Of a stretch of 64,000 nucleotides of DNA, positions 47,735 to 58,433 are shown piece after piece. This DNA is from Myrmaecium sp. VS I D KN 1. Lineage: Eukaryota; Ascomycota; Dothideomycetes; Valsariales; Valsariaceae. The stretch is from NCBI GenBank assembly GCA_019775845.1, contig JADQAV010000028.1, forward strand, positions 982,496 through 1,046,495. Direction: 5' to 3'. The notes under the pieces are model-generated. The model ran no database searches, had not been told where the DNA came from, and worked only from the letters and a program-made list of their open reading frames with translations. Position 1 is the first letter of the stretch; each line of letters starts with the position of its first letter. The position numbers and the translations under genes are program-made.

Positions 47735-50610
47735 AAACCAGTAAGAGTAAGGCGTAATAGCGATAGTAAGGGCCTTAACGAGCTATTACTAAGCAGGTAT
47801 AGTATTAAGAAAGTACTAAAGAAGCTATGTTATTATCTATATTAATACCTTAATACTATTAACTATAATAAGTTTCTAGTATCTTTAATTACGCCCTTAC
47901 TTCTACGCCCTTCCCTTAGGGGTGTAGAAAGCAAGGCGTTTATTAGAAAGAGGGCTAACTTATATAGTCGCTATAGCTATATAGGCGTAATTTATATATA
48001 AATACTCTGAAGTACTTATTCTATATACTTATAATATGTAATTTATATATATAACGCGGCCCTAAGCTATAGGAGACCTAGTATACTATTTTTAATAGTT
48101 AAAAGCCTCCTTAGGAGCTCCCTATACTACCGCCGCCGCCGCCGTAATAATACTATTAGTAGATATTTATACTACTATCTAGTTAGCTAATATAGCTATA
48201 TATAAGCTAGAATTAGCTATTATAAGCTAGTTTAATACTAATTAAGTCTTATTTAATACTTCTTAATTTATAGTATAAGGCTATAAGCTAGTAGTATAGG
48301 CCTAATATAATAAAGCTAATAGAAATTAATAAGCTTAAGGAGATACTAGTTAAGGACCCCCTAGAAGCTAGCGAACTACTACTTAATACTAACGTTAATT
48401 TTAAGCTTCTACTACTAGTAGACTAGAAGCTACTTAAGCTAAAGTTACTTATAATATTTTTTAGTAGGGAAACTACGTTAATTTCCGTTAGTAGTAACTT
48501 TATAATAAGTTTATATTAGTATCCTAAGAGTAAGTATTTAAATACCCCTATAGCGAGTCTAGAAGCTATTCGGATAAGGAATAAATTTACTATTAATATT
48601 ATAATTACTCGCTAGAATACTCCCTTTTATTTTTTCGCGTTATTCTTTACTAAGTTATTATTTTAAATAATTATTAATAATATAAATCGATACGCAGCCT
48701 ATTACTATATATTTAAATACTCTTAACTACTTTAATATTATTAGTATCGCTAGCGTAATATTACTATTAGGGAGTTAATAATTTAGATAGGAATTATAAT
48801 TTACTTATAAGTATTAAGACTTACTAGACTACTTAATTACTAGAAGATTAATACTAAATAGCTTTAGTATTTAGTATTATAATATATATTAATAAATAGA
48901 TAGTAGTAAATTAAGTAGTATTTATACTTATTAGGGCTTACTAATAATAGTAGAAGTAGGAGAGTCCTAGTATTTCAAAAGGTCGCTAAGTTTATAAAAT
49001 TACTTAATAAGGCTTTTCGGGCCTATATTATTCCAGGCTTAAATCTAATAGTAGCTATTAATAAGATAATAGTATAGTTTACTAGTAAGTTAAATTAGAA
49101 CTTTAAGATACTAAATAAGCCTATACCTAAGAGCTATAAGATTCTCGTAATATTATTATAAGGATACTATTATAACTTCCTCTTCTATACTTAGTATTAA
49201 TTAGATATTATAGTAGTAAATAATATATAATTTAATAAGTTATCTAGATAACAGCCTTATAGTATTAATATAGTAGACGATCGGCTAAATATTAGTAATT
49301 AACTAAACCCTAGCTTAGAGAGTTTTATCTAGCTCTTACCTCGCTTAAATAACTTAGATATTACTCTTAATAATACCTTTAAAACTATTTATTATCTCTA
49401 TAAGAGCCTACCGCTTTATATTTATTAGTTTATTATCTTCTATAATAACTACTTTACTAATTTACTACTTTTTATAGCTCTGTAATAGTTAAGAATAAGT
49501 ACTTATAATATAGTAAAGCTTAATTTAGAGAACTATCCTATTACCTACTAGAGGGTTAATTAGCGGCGTACTAAGTAGCCTTTTAATACCTACTTAGCTA
49601 TTATAATTAATAGTATATAAGATATTCTAAGTATTTTCTAGTAGGATAGATAGCTAGTAAGATTCCTTACTACTATATATTTACTATTTAACTATAGTAT
49701 AGTAGCGCGTAGGCGGCTAAATCCTTATAATTTATACTTATAGTACTTAGTTACTAATATCTAGAGCCTTCTAGTAAGGAAGGAGTTATAACTTCTATAC
49801 CTCGTAATTAATTATAGTAAGTAGATAGGAAGCGTTAATAAGTATAATTAAATAAGAAGCTACTATTCTATATAGCTTATTACTTATTATACCTAGATAC
49901 TATAATTATTAATACCTTTATTATTTATAAGGCTTAGCTTAATAGTAGTAGTTTCTATTTATATAAAAAGCTTTATTTCTTATATTAATACTATAACTTC
50001 TATATCTACCTAGCTTAGAACCTTATTATACTTAGCAGCCTACTTAATAAGAAGGCGCTATATTAATAATAATAATATACTAATAATTATAATAATTATA
50101 ATACTTATAGTTACTTCTAACCTAAATATAATAGAGCTTAGATAAAGTAACGTTAGTAATATAAAACTATTATAAGAAAGACTATATTACTACTTAAAAG
50201 ATATCTACTAGAGCCTTATTAAAAGGAATACTTAAGAAGGTAAACTCGCTACTTCTACTATATATATTTATACTACTAAAATTTATAGTAGAAGCTACGG
50301 ACGATAATAAAGAGCTATTCTTTTTATAAAGTACTACTTTATAAGGACTATTTTAACGCCTTTTATTAGTAATACTATATAATATAATTTAATAATATAT
50401 TAATCTTTTAAAGCTTTAAAAAGTACCTTTTTTAAAGCCTAAAAGCTGCTTTTTTTAAAGCTTAAAAGCTGCTTAATTTTAATACTCGTTATAATACTAA
50501 AGATATAGTAGTATATAAGTAATAGGGCTCTGAAGACTAATTAGAAGCTTTAATAATAGTAGGGGCCTATATAATTTATATAAGGAACTGCTATTAGTAA
50601 AGACAGCTCT
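47735..50610. repeat. RIP-mutated AT-rich block 2
   Basis: A second block of TpA-saturated DNA with almost no CpA/TpG and stops in all frames; no frame of useful length survives. It separates the two gene islands and contains a piggyBac-like transposase relic. Edges are sharp, near 47735 and 50610. Sub-stretches 47735-48300 and 50260-50610 have no recognised content apart from a short (CCG)n run near 48130. Confidence 0.9.
48300..50250 (+). mobile_element. piggyBac-like transposase relic
   Basis: Plus-strand translation through stops matches the piggyBac (DDE_Tnp_1_7) fold in order: AYIIPGLNL followed by IVAINKII (first catalytic Asp segment, normally xVDExM) at about 49022-49070; ILNKPIPKSYKILV; a YNNYFTNLL segment at about 49440 (normally DN.FT); TYNIVKLN; FLTTIYLL..VARRRLNP at about 49660-49720; and IGSVNKYN at 49826-49850 (normally GVD..D). 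At all three catalytic Asp positions the relic reads Asn, as expected from TpG-to-TpA change of GAT codons. TTAA target sites and terminal repeats were not resolved. Inactive. Confidence 0.65.
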
Positions 50611-51206
50611 TAGCTCGCCGATTAAAAGTCTTATCCTGGCTCCTCTTTGCCACTGATACTATTACACCCATGCGAGGGATAGGTACCTACCAGGTAAACC
50701 TAGCACATCGCTTACTAATCAGAAGGGTTACAACGGGGGGGAACTGCAAACGCTGCAAACGGAGATCCTCAGCCGGATGCCTAAGGCTCGGTTCACCCGC
50801 GCGCTGCAAACACAGCTGAAGGGACCGCCGGCGGACCGCAATCAACACGTGCGAACCTCAAGTTCCAATCCTCGACCTCCTTTTTCCCTCTTTGCGACCG
50901 ACCAAACTGCCGCCCAACTCAAACCTCCTCACTCACTCTCACTCAGTACCCGACCGATCTTGCCTCCTTCCGAGCACTCTCTTTCAGCCTCTCCAAAAAC
51001 CCTCCTCCCCGCGTCCTTTCGCTCGCCGGATTACATCATCTTCAGAGAGCCACGGCCACTACCACTGCCACGCTACCGCCCTCCACCGAGACGCCTCTTC
51101 GCCGAGTCGACGAGAGAGCTTCTCCAAAGAAACTCGGGCTTTCACCTCCCTTCCCTCGCCTCTCTTCTCACTCACGCACACGCACACGCACACAAAACAC
51201 GCAACC
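50611..51206. promoter_or_regulatory. ARL1 promoter and 5' leader
   Basis: Composition is normal again. The last 300 bp before the ARL1 start are pyrimidine-rich on the coding strand (CTCACTCACTCTC, CCTCCTTTTTCCC) and end in a CA-rich microsatellite at 51170-51200, as in many fungal 5' leaders. A 203-codon frame that overlaps this stretch and exon 1 has no family resemblance and is rejected. Confidence 0.5.
51170..51200 (+). repeat. CA-rich microsatellite in ARL1 leader
   Basis: CACGCACACGCACACGCACAC ends 6 bp before the start codon. Alternating purine-pyrimidine tract; hypervariable by nature. Confidence 0.75.
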
Positions 51207-52159
51207 ATGGGTGGCTGGATGTCAAGGATCATGTCCCTCACGGGCTTCGCGAAGAAAGAGATCCGTATCCTGATACTGGGACTGGTATGCACGCACCGCC
51301 ACGCTGGCTGGGACCGAGCTATGGCCTAGGCGCCCGGGTCGCGCTGAAGGAATGGAAGGAAAGGAAGACAAAAAGACGCAAAGGCTGACTTGGTGGCGGA
51401 CGACAGGATAACGCGGGCAAGACAACATTGCTATACCGGCTGAAGGTACGTGGGCTGAGCATGGAAGGCTTTCAGGAGAGATCTGGCTAACAGAAGGCGT
51501 TCTCCTTCGGTTGCGCGCGCGTGTAGATCGGCGAGGTTGTCACCACGATACCGACGATCGGGTTCAATGTCGAGTCGGTCACATATAAGAATCTAAACTT
51601 CAACGTCTGGGTATGTTTTGTTTTCCTTTTTCCCTGCTTGGAACAGAGAGGAGTGAGGTTCTCCGTCGGCGGACAGGGCTAATATCTTTCCTCTTCTAGG
51701 ATCTCGGAGGCCAGACGTCCATCCGGCCATACTGGCGGTGCTACTACGCCAACACGGCCGCCGTCGTCTTCGTCATCGACTCGACCGACATCGACCGGCT
51801 TGGCACGGCGGCGGAGGAGTTGGCGGCGATGCTGAACGAGGAAGAGCTGCGCGACGCCGCCCTGCTCGTCTTCGCCAACAAGCAAGACCAGCCCGGCGCC
51901 AAGGGGGCGGGGGAGATCTCGGAGGCGCTCCGCCTAGGCGAGCTCCGGGACCGGAATTGGAGCATCGTGGCCTGCTCGGCGATCGACGGCCGGGGCATCG
52001 ATGAAGGCATGGATTGGCTGGCGGTGAGTCCCTCGGCTTTGTCTCTTTCTTTCTGTCTTTTATTGCACCTACCTCTTGTTCGGCGAGCGGGATTATACAG
52101 GGATATGGCAAGCGTGCTAACGAGAAACGTAGCAAACGGTGCAATCGGAGAATCAATAG
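51207..52159 (+). CDS. ARL1: Arl1, ADP-ribosylation-factor-like GTPase of the trans-Golgi
   Basis: Five exons: 51207-51284, 51407-51445, 51527-51610, 51700-52023 and 52133-52159, all introns phase 0 (122, 81, 89, 109 bp). The product is exactly 183 residues, the usual Arl1 length. It starts MGGWMSRIM, so Gly2 can be myristoylated. Motifs: P-loop GLDNAGKTT spanning the exon 1/2 join, switch [29 protein letters not shown] (switch II and the Arl1-type segment after it), NKQD and CSA boxes, and C-terminal [12 protein letters not shown]. In fungi Arl1 recruits GRIP-domain golgins and supports Golgi-endosome traffic. None of the plain reading frames covers this gene because each exon is short. Confidence 0.96.
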
Positions 52160-53125
52160 AGCGAGCGAAGCGGAGCGAGCCGTGTGACAGTGGAAAAAGT
52201 CAGGAAACAAGACAAAGCGCATGGTGTGCCCCTCACTCATGAGGGTCTTGGAGGATACATCAGTGTAAGGAGGAACGCCTCATGGTCCCGAGGGAGGGAT
52301 TTCCCGCGGACCCATGCCTCTCATCAACATGGCTTTCACGATGGTTTGAGATTTAAAAGGAGCTCCTCTCCCGGAGGGAAGACGCTTTGCTATTAACTTA
52401 CTCACCGACGCACACTGTCAACGACAAAGCCCGTTCTGCTCTCTCTTTTTTTTGGTCCCTTCTTCCTCTTTCCTCATTTCTTTGCTTCGCATGCTCTCNN
52501 CTCCTCCCCCTCCCTGCTCGCGTTCTTTGGGAAAGGATTGGCGAGGGGCGGATGGGGGTTGGGATTTGGATCTCTCGGCGTTTTTTCCTTCATTGTTCAT
52601 CTATGTCCTTATTTCATTGCTCGGAGTGCGCTACGTGGGAACGACGAAGGATTGAGTGAAGCGGGGGGGTTTCGTTCACTCTCTTCCTTTTTGTCTCTCC
52701 TTGCTGGGAGGAAATGCGATAGGATACGAAAGGAGGGGTTGACAAACACAAGCAAGGAAGGAGCTTGAAGGGGCATGGCAGCCCGACCCCTTTCTCGGGA
52801 ACCTCCCCGTTTTCGGATGGATGGGGAGGTCGGGGCTGTGAGGTGGGATGTGGCGTGGTGCGGGCGGGTAGGCTGGTATGTCCATGCATCGGAAATGCAA
52901 TGCGGACGATCGGAGCGATATGATACCGTAGGATCAAACAGGGAAACAAGGGGCAATGGACATGTCTGATCCCGATCTATCATCCTTTCACCTTCGGCCT
53001 CTGGGCTTAACGTCTTCTCCGTCCTATGTACACGATCTCCCATCTCCTCCACGCAAAACGCAAAGTGAAGCGACGCGAAGTAAAGAAAAGCAAAGTGACA
53101 CCACCACCACTCCCCCTTGCACGCC
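52160..53125. other. Convergent intergenic region ARL1 / guanine deaminase
   Basis: Contains the 3' ends of both genes and a two-base assembly gap (NN) at 52499-52500 within a pyrimidine-rich stretch. No gene recognised; the many short frames on both strands have no resemblance to families. Confidence 0.55.
52499..52500. other. Ambiguous bases (NN)
   Basis: Two undetermined bases, in non-coding DNA between ARL1 and the guanine deaminase gene. They mark a scaffold join or low-quality position; no coding call depends on them. Confidence 0.95.
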
Positions 53126-54788
53126 TCACTCCAACGGCTCGAACCGAGCGGTCCGGTGGACGAGGCGGCCCTTGACCCAGACGGCGACCGTATTGCGGTC
53201 GTCGCCGTTGTAAACCCACTTCATCACGCGGTCCGGGGCGGACTCCCAGCCAAAGATATCGACGGGGTCGCGGGCAAGATCATCAGCATCGGCGTCAGCG
53301 TCAGTGTCGGCGTCAGCGTCGGGGACCTCGCGTAGTCGCACCCACTGGGCGTCCCAGTCGAGGCCGACGTCGAAGCCGCCGAGGCGGGCGTGGAGGCCGA
53401 GGACGCGGGCGCCGCCGCGGGTGGCGAGGTAGAGGGCCTCCGGGGTGGCGAGCTTGTCGGGGTCGCGGCCGGAGGCGAGGGCGACGGTGCGGCTGACGCC
53501 GACGGCGTGGCGGACGGCGTCGAGGACGGAGGGGTGGTAGCCGCCCGAGACGTCGGTGCCGAGGCCGACGGGGATGCCGTGGTCGAGGAGGGCGCGGACG
53601 TGGCAGGCGCCCGAGCCGAGGAAGGTGTTGGAGGCCGGGCAGTGGGCGACGCCGCTGCCGCGGGCGGCGACGAGGTCGCGCTCGGCCGGGGAGAGGTGCA
53701 CGCAGTGGGCGAGGACGGTGCGCGGGGTGAGGAGGTGGTGGGCGTCGTAGACGGCGGTGTAGGAGGGGGCGTCGGGGAAGAGCGAGCGCACCAGCGCGAT
53801 CTCCGCCGCGTTCTCCGAGAGGTGCGTCTGCACGGGGAGGTTGTGGGCGGCGGCGAGGTCGCCCAGGCCGGCGAGGAGGGCGGCCGTGCAGGAGGGGGCG
53901 AATCGCGGCGTCACGATCGGCTGGACAATCGCCCCGGCCGGGTCGAGGGCGCGGGTGTGGGCGACGTGCTCGCGGGTCAGGGCGAGAGCGGCGGCGGCGG
54001 ACGGGTCGCGGTAGCCGTCCGGGGCGAGCGAGTCCATGCAGACGCGGCCGACGAGGGCACGCTGGCCCCGCGACAGGCAGAGCTCGGTGAGGAGGTCGGT
54101 GGCGGGCAGGTGGGCGGTGCCGAAGTAGGCGGCCGTCGTCGTGCCATGGGCGAGGGTGCGGCTGACGACGCGGGCGTACAGCCGACGGGCTCGGTCGAGG
54201 TCGGCGAAGGAGGACTCGAGCGGCCAGGTGTACGTCTCGAGCCAGTCGAGCAGGGTGGAGTTGCCGAAGAGGCCGGCATTGGGGTACTGCGGCGCGTGGA
54301 TGTGCGTGTCTGGCCGGCGATGGGCGCGGAAGAGGAGAAGCAAGTCATGTTAGGGGCACGTCCGGAGCTCACGGGCAATGGCGGGGATGGGAGGGGGGCA
54401 TGGCACGTCGTCACGTTGGGTCGGATCGGCGCGAATGGGTAGCACGACGCGACCGGGCACCTCGCAACAGCATGGCTCGGTCCATCAGGCACCGGAAGGT
54501 ACTGCACTCACCGATGAAGCCCGGGAAGAAGAAGCCGTCGTCCTTGATCCGCACCACCCGCGCTTCCGTCCACCGGCCGTCCCCTTCCGCTCTAGCATAC
54601 TTTGCCAGCAGCGCCTCTACGCTGTCCACCCCCCGCTCCACGAAGGCGATGACGCCCGCCTCGTCCACACCGATCGCGCCGGCAACGCAGATGTCGAGCT
54701 CCGTGAGCGTCTTGCAGTGCACGAACGGCCCCACGTAGACGGTCCGGGAGGGCAGCGGGGTGAAGAAGTCCGGTGTCGGCAGTACCAT
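53126..54788 (-). CDS. Guanine deaminase
   Basis: Two exons on the minus strand, 54788-54512 and 54309-53126, with a 202-bp intron (branch CTAAC) that splits Asp93; product 486 residues from MVLPTPDFF. It converts guanine to xanthine plus ammonia in purine salvage and nitrogen use. Amidohydrolase metal and active-site residues are all visible: PGFIDTHIH (His95, His97), QTHLSENAAEI (His255, Glu258), LAHCVHLS (His294) and GLGTDVSGG (Asp345). Near the C-terminus an Asp/Ala repeat, DADADTDADADADD (about 53284-53325), forms an acidic insertion not needed for the fold. GC content is very high and codon third positions are G/C-biased. Convergent with ARL1. Confidence 0.95.
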
Positions 54789-55663
54789 CCTGTGATGGGA
54801 TCGGACGAGGGGAACGGCGCGAGCGAGCGGGGAACGAGATGTGGGAGAGGAGACAGATGCTCGGAGGGAAGGGAGAGGCAGAGAGAGATGGGGGTAAAGA
54901 GAGGAACCGGAACGGAGGAAACCGAACAGATGCGAGACGTTGTGACGAAGTCCGTAAGAAACAGGAATGGAAGCGGAAGAGGCAGCGGAAGAAGCGGAAG
55001 GAGACGAAGATGCAAACAACAAGGGAACCAGAACAAACAAAGCGCAGACGACCACGAGCCTCACGCAAACGAGAAAAGGGGAAAGAGAAAGGGGGATAGA
55101 TATGAGAGATATGTATGTACTAAATAGGAGCACTAGGTATTGTAGGTACTGTCTGTTGTTGATAAGTCCGGTCCCTGTCGGGGCTCGCCGGCGGCTAAAC
55201 GATGGTGGCTGGTTTGGTGGGGGCGGGGCGGGCGTGGGGCAGCCACTTCCCGCTCTCTCTCTCTCCTATCGGCCATCTCCGTCCTCCCGCCAGCCGAAGG
55301 TGAACGATGTTAGGGCATCAGAGAACAAACAAGTCCGAATTGACTTGGCGAGGAAAAGGGAGAAAACCTAGTGAATGTATAGTACAAACACGCCCTCCCC
55401 AATCCTCTTTTCCCATGGGGTATGGCGACCACAAAGAAGGTCGTAATAGTGTATAGAGAATAAGTTATTCCTGAACTGTCTTTGACCCATCTCAACTCCC
55501 TTAAAACACCACCCCCCTTTTCCCTTCCTCCGTTTCCCACCTGGAACGAAGGACCCGAAAAAGACCTTCTGACTAGAAGAGAAAACAAAAGGAAAGAACC
55601 ACCTGCCAAAAGCCTCCCTCCCCTCCTCTCCCCTCCCATCCCCTCCTTCCTCCCTTCCGCCCC
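54789..55663. promoter_or_regulatory. Guanine deaminase promoter / ARP9 3' region
   Basis: An 875-bp gap between two leftward genes. Immediately upstream of the guanine deaminase start, the plus strand is purine-rich (54800-55100, many GGAA/GAAG runs), i.e. pyrimidine-rich on the gene's own strand, as in fungal promoters. Frames of 100-250 codons through this stretch are low-complexity artefacts. The right part is the 3' region of ARP9. Confidence 0.45.
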
Positions 55664-57878
55664 TCACATAATCACATACTCATGAATCCCCGCCGGACCC
55701 TGCTCATTATAATCAGGCCGAGTCATATACGCCTTGCCCGTCTGATTATTGGCACCGCTGCCGCCGCCGCCGCCACCACCACCGCCCGCATCAACGATGA
55801 ACACGACCTTGGCGGCGACCTGGGCGCCCAGGAACACGGCCTCGTCGAACCCGGCCTCCTTCCACTCCGGGAAGTAGTCCGGCTGCTTGACGTACTTGAT
55901 CGCCGTCGGCGTCTGCCCGTGCGAGGAGTGGTGGCTGTGATGTTGCTGTTGCTGTTGGGGGGTTGGTCCTTGGTGCTGGTGGCTGCCGCCCGGCGTGCCC
56001 GGCGCGGTGGGGAAGCCGGGGGTTTGCATGTGCGCGTTGGAGGTCGTGGCGGCGAGGAGGAGGGGGTTTACTTGGGAGGCGTTGCTCGCGCCGCCGTGCG
56101 GGCCGAGCTGCGATTGCGGTTGCGGCGTGTTGGCGCCGGTGCCGGTGGGGGTGGAGAGGTTGGAGGGCAGTTCGGAGGTGAAGATGGTTGCGCTGGAGGG
56201 GGAGATGAGGTATTTGGTTTGGAGGATGGAGAGCAGGGCGTCACGGAAGCCTGTTCTCGTCAGCGCTTGTTATTTAATGGGTAGCGCATTCACGTACCTC
56301 TTATCTTGGCGCCATTGCCGACGATGATGATGTTCTCCCAGAGCTCGCTGCGCTTGTTGACTTCTTCCACCGCCGAGATGACGCGATGCATTGCGTCCGC
56401 TATGCGCTCTAACGTCCCGCCGCTCGCCGCCTGGAAGCGCTCGATGCCGACTTCAATCTCCCGTCTGATCGTCTGGCCGTTGACCGTTGTACTCGTACCG
56501 CTTGCCTGGCCACCAGTCGTCTCCGTACCCGGCTGAGCCGTTCCCGCCCCCTCGTCCAGCACCGCGCGAGCTTCCGCGAGCTGCTCCGAGCCCAGGTTCA
56601 TGTTCTTGAGCGTGTCGAGGAGCGCATGGTCTTCGTAGACGAACGTGTTCTTTTCGCGCTTGGAGTTCGGCAGTCGGACAGGTTTCGCGGCCGTCGCGGC
56701 CGTCGCGGCCGCCTCCGCGCCCTTCTTCTTGGCCGCGGCCTTCTCCTGCTTCTCCTTCTCCTTGCGCGCCAGGAACTCCGTCATGTTTCCACGCGCGACA
56801 ATGCTCGCGACATCGAGGACGCCCTCGTTGTCCTCTCCGGCTGGCTCTTCGCCAACCTGCGTGTCCGGACCGGGTCCAAGCGGCACCGTACCCATCGCGC
56901 CCGCAGTCTCCCGGTTTCCCGGCCCGGAAGCCGTTGCACCTGTCGATGCGGCGGCGGCGGGGTTCGCGGCATCCTGAGGTCCGTCCGCGCCTGGCAGCGG
57001 CGTACCGACGGGGAGAATCTCGCAGATCGGGCTCCTCTTCAGCTGTTCGCACATCTCTCTCGTGAACCCTCGATGCTTCAGCAATTCCATCAGTCTCTGC
57101 GTGAACGACTCTCCACCACAGCCTTCCAAGGCAATCGCGCGGCCGATGTCGTGCACGAGGAAATCGCTGATCGCTGTCACATCCGCCTTCTCGAAACCGA
57201 TGTCCACCACGGTCGCCGACGAGATTCCGAACGCGTACATGGAAGCGAGGGCGGAGTCCATGATCGCGAAGGCCGGGGTCTTGAACCGCTCGAAGAAGAA
57301 CTGCGTAAGCTTCTCATGTTCTCGAGGCGTCCAGCACGGTTGCGCGATGAGGAGAATCGGTGTGTGGAACGGCGGGTTGAGGGTATTGTAGACATGGGTC
57401 ATGAGCGCATAGAAGCAGGGCCAGTTGACGATGCGCCCTTCGACGATCGGCCACACAGCGCCCTCGTCCGTCACATGATCCTCCTCGTACGCGACCTCCT
57501 CTTCGGTCTCACCGAGCGACTTGCCCATCTCCTTGATCTCCTCGACCTCTTCCTGGGAGACGTTGGGGTTGGCGGCAGCTGTCTGTCCGGTTCCGTTCTT
57601 CCGCTCCACCTTGCGCACCCGGTACGGCTCCCATTCGCCTTCCTTTTCCGCGGGGAACATGCGCGACTTGACGCGCAGCTTGGCCGGCGTGAACGATTCG
57701 GGCAGGCCGACCTGCGCGAGCGTGGTCTGCGACCCCGGCGCGATGATCTGAATGAATTGGTAAGCTTCTGCGCCGTCCGACATGTCGAGCGCGGTGTCGG
57801 GTTTGGGGGAAAGGTAAGGTAGTAGGTAGGCATTGCAGAGGGACGCACTATGATCTGGTCATCTTTAAACGGAGGCAT
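55664..57878 (-). CDS. ARP9: Arp9, actin-related protein of SWI/SNF and RSC complexes
   Basis: Three exons on the minus strand: 57878-57849, 57747-56298 and 56250-55664, with introns of 101 and 47 bp; product 688 residues. The start MPPFKDDQII, in a 30-bp exon, joins to IIAPGSQTTLAQVGLPESFTPAKLRVKSRMFPAEKEGEWEPY, the fungal Arp9 N-terminus. The actin fold is recognisable in TPILLIAQPCWTPREHEKLTQ, VVDIGFEKADVTAISD and GGESFTQRLMELL, and in WENIIIVGNGAKIRGF near the C-terminal ATP-fold part. It is longer than yeast Arp9 because of inserts: an Ala/Gly/Pro stretch after GTPLPG, a Lys/Glu/Ala-rich stretch, a Gln/His tract and a Gly9 run near the end. Arp7/Arp9-type modules couple the remodeller ATPase to DNA translocation. 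Divergent from NTE1. Confidence 0.93.
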
Positions 57879-58433
57879 GGCTGTTGTGCTGGCCTCGTTT
57901 GTGCCCGGCCGTCTGGTTTGTCTGCAGGCAGCTTGTGACTTGGGCGCCGGTCGCAATTACTGTCGCAAGATGGGCGGCGGGGACGAGAGGGCGCGTTGTG
58001 GTGAGGGAAGCAATGAGGTTTGCTTGGTTTGCGCGTAGTTCATGCCTCAGGTTTGAATGTGTCTTTGGCCTGAGGTATTAAGGCACACAATATTATTTCT
58101 GCCTGACCATGATAATTAATGCCTGAATCTCTCAATGCCTGCATGCCTGATCGGGATCGAGAATCGAGAGATGGATGGATGGGGTTTCCCGATCGGCCAA
58201 TAGTTGCTTTCACCGGGCTTCTCACAAATTCCACGTCCAGCAAATCACGAACGATAGAAAAACTTCCCATGAACTTCCATTTTCGCGGACGGATGTGGGA
58301 TGCAGTATTTACAGTCGAAGGGCGGCAGCTTACATAAATACTAAAGTGATCTCTGGCACACCGCATCCTTCCGTGTTTCAAGGCAAGGTACAGGACAACC
58401 TAAGGTTCGGGCAAGGCAACCGGGCCAGCCACC
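57879..58433. promoter_or_regulatory. Bidirectional promoter ARP9 / NTE1
   Basis: A 555-bp divergent region. It has a CCAAT box at 58197-58201 about 235 bp before the NTE1 start, and a cluster of GCCTGA/GCCTCAGG motifs between 58045 and 58150 (at least five copies in about 100 bp, some as inverted pairs). A similar cluster lies upstream of the PPR gene at 33340-33381. No gene was seen. Confidence 0.5.

Noticed and set aside
50777-51388. 203-codon plus-strand frame
   Set aside because: Lies in the pyrimidine-rich ARL1 leader and runs through ARL1 exon 1 in another frame; Ser/Pro/Arg-rich with no family.
53390-54442. 350-codon plus-strand frame rich in Gly, Ala, Val and Glu
   Set aside because: Antisense shadow of the GC-rich guanine deaminase gene, whose active-site motifs are on the minus strand.
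56626-57822. 398-codon plus-strand frame
   Set aside because: Antisense shadow of ARP9; composition is Arg/Leu-rich with no domain.
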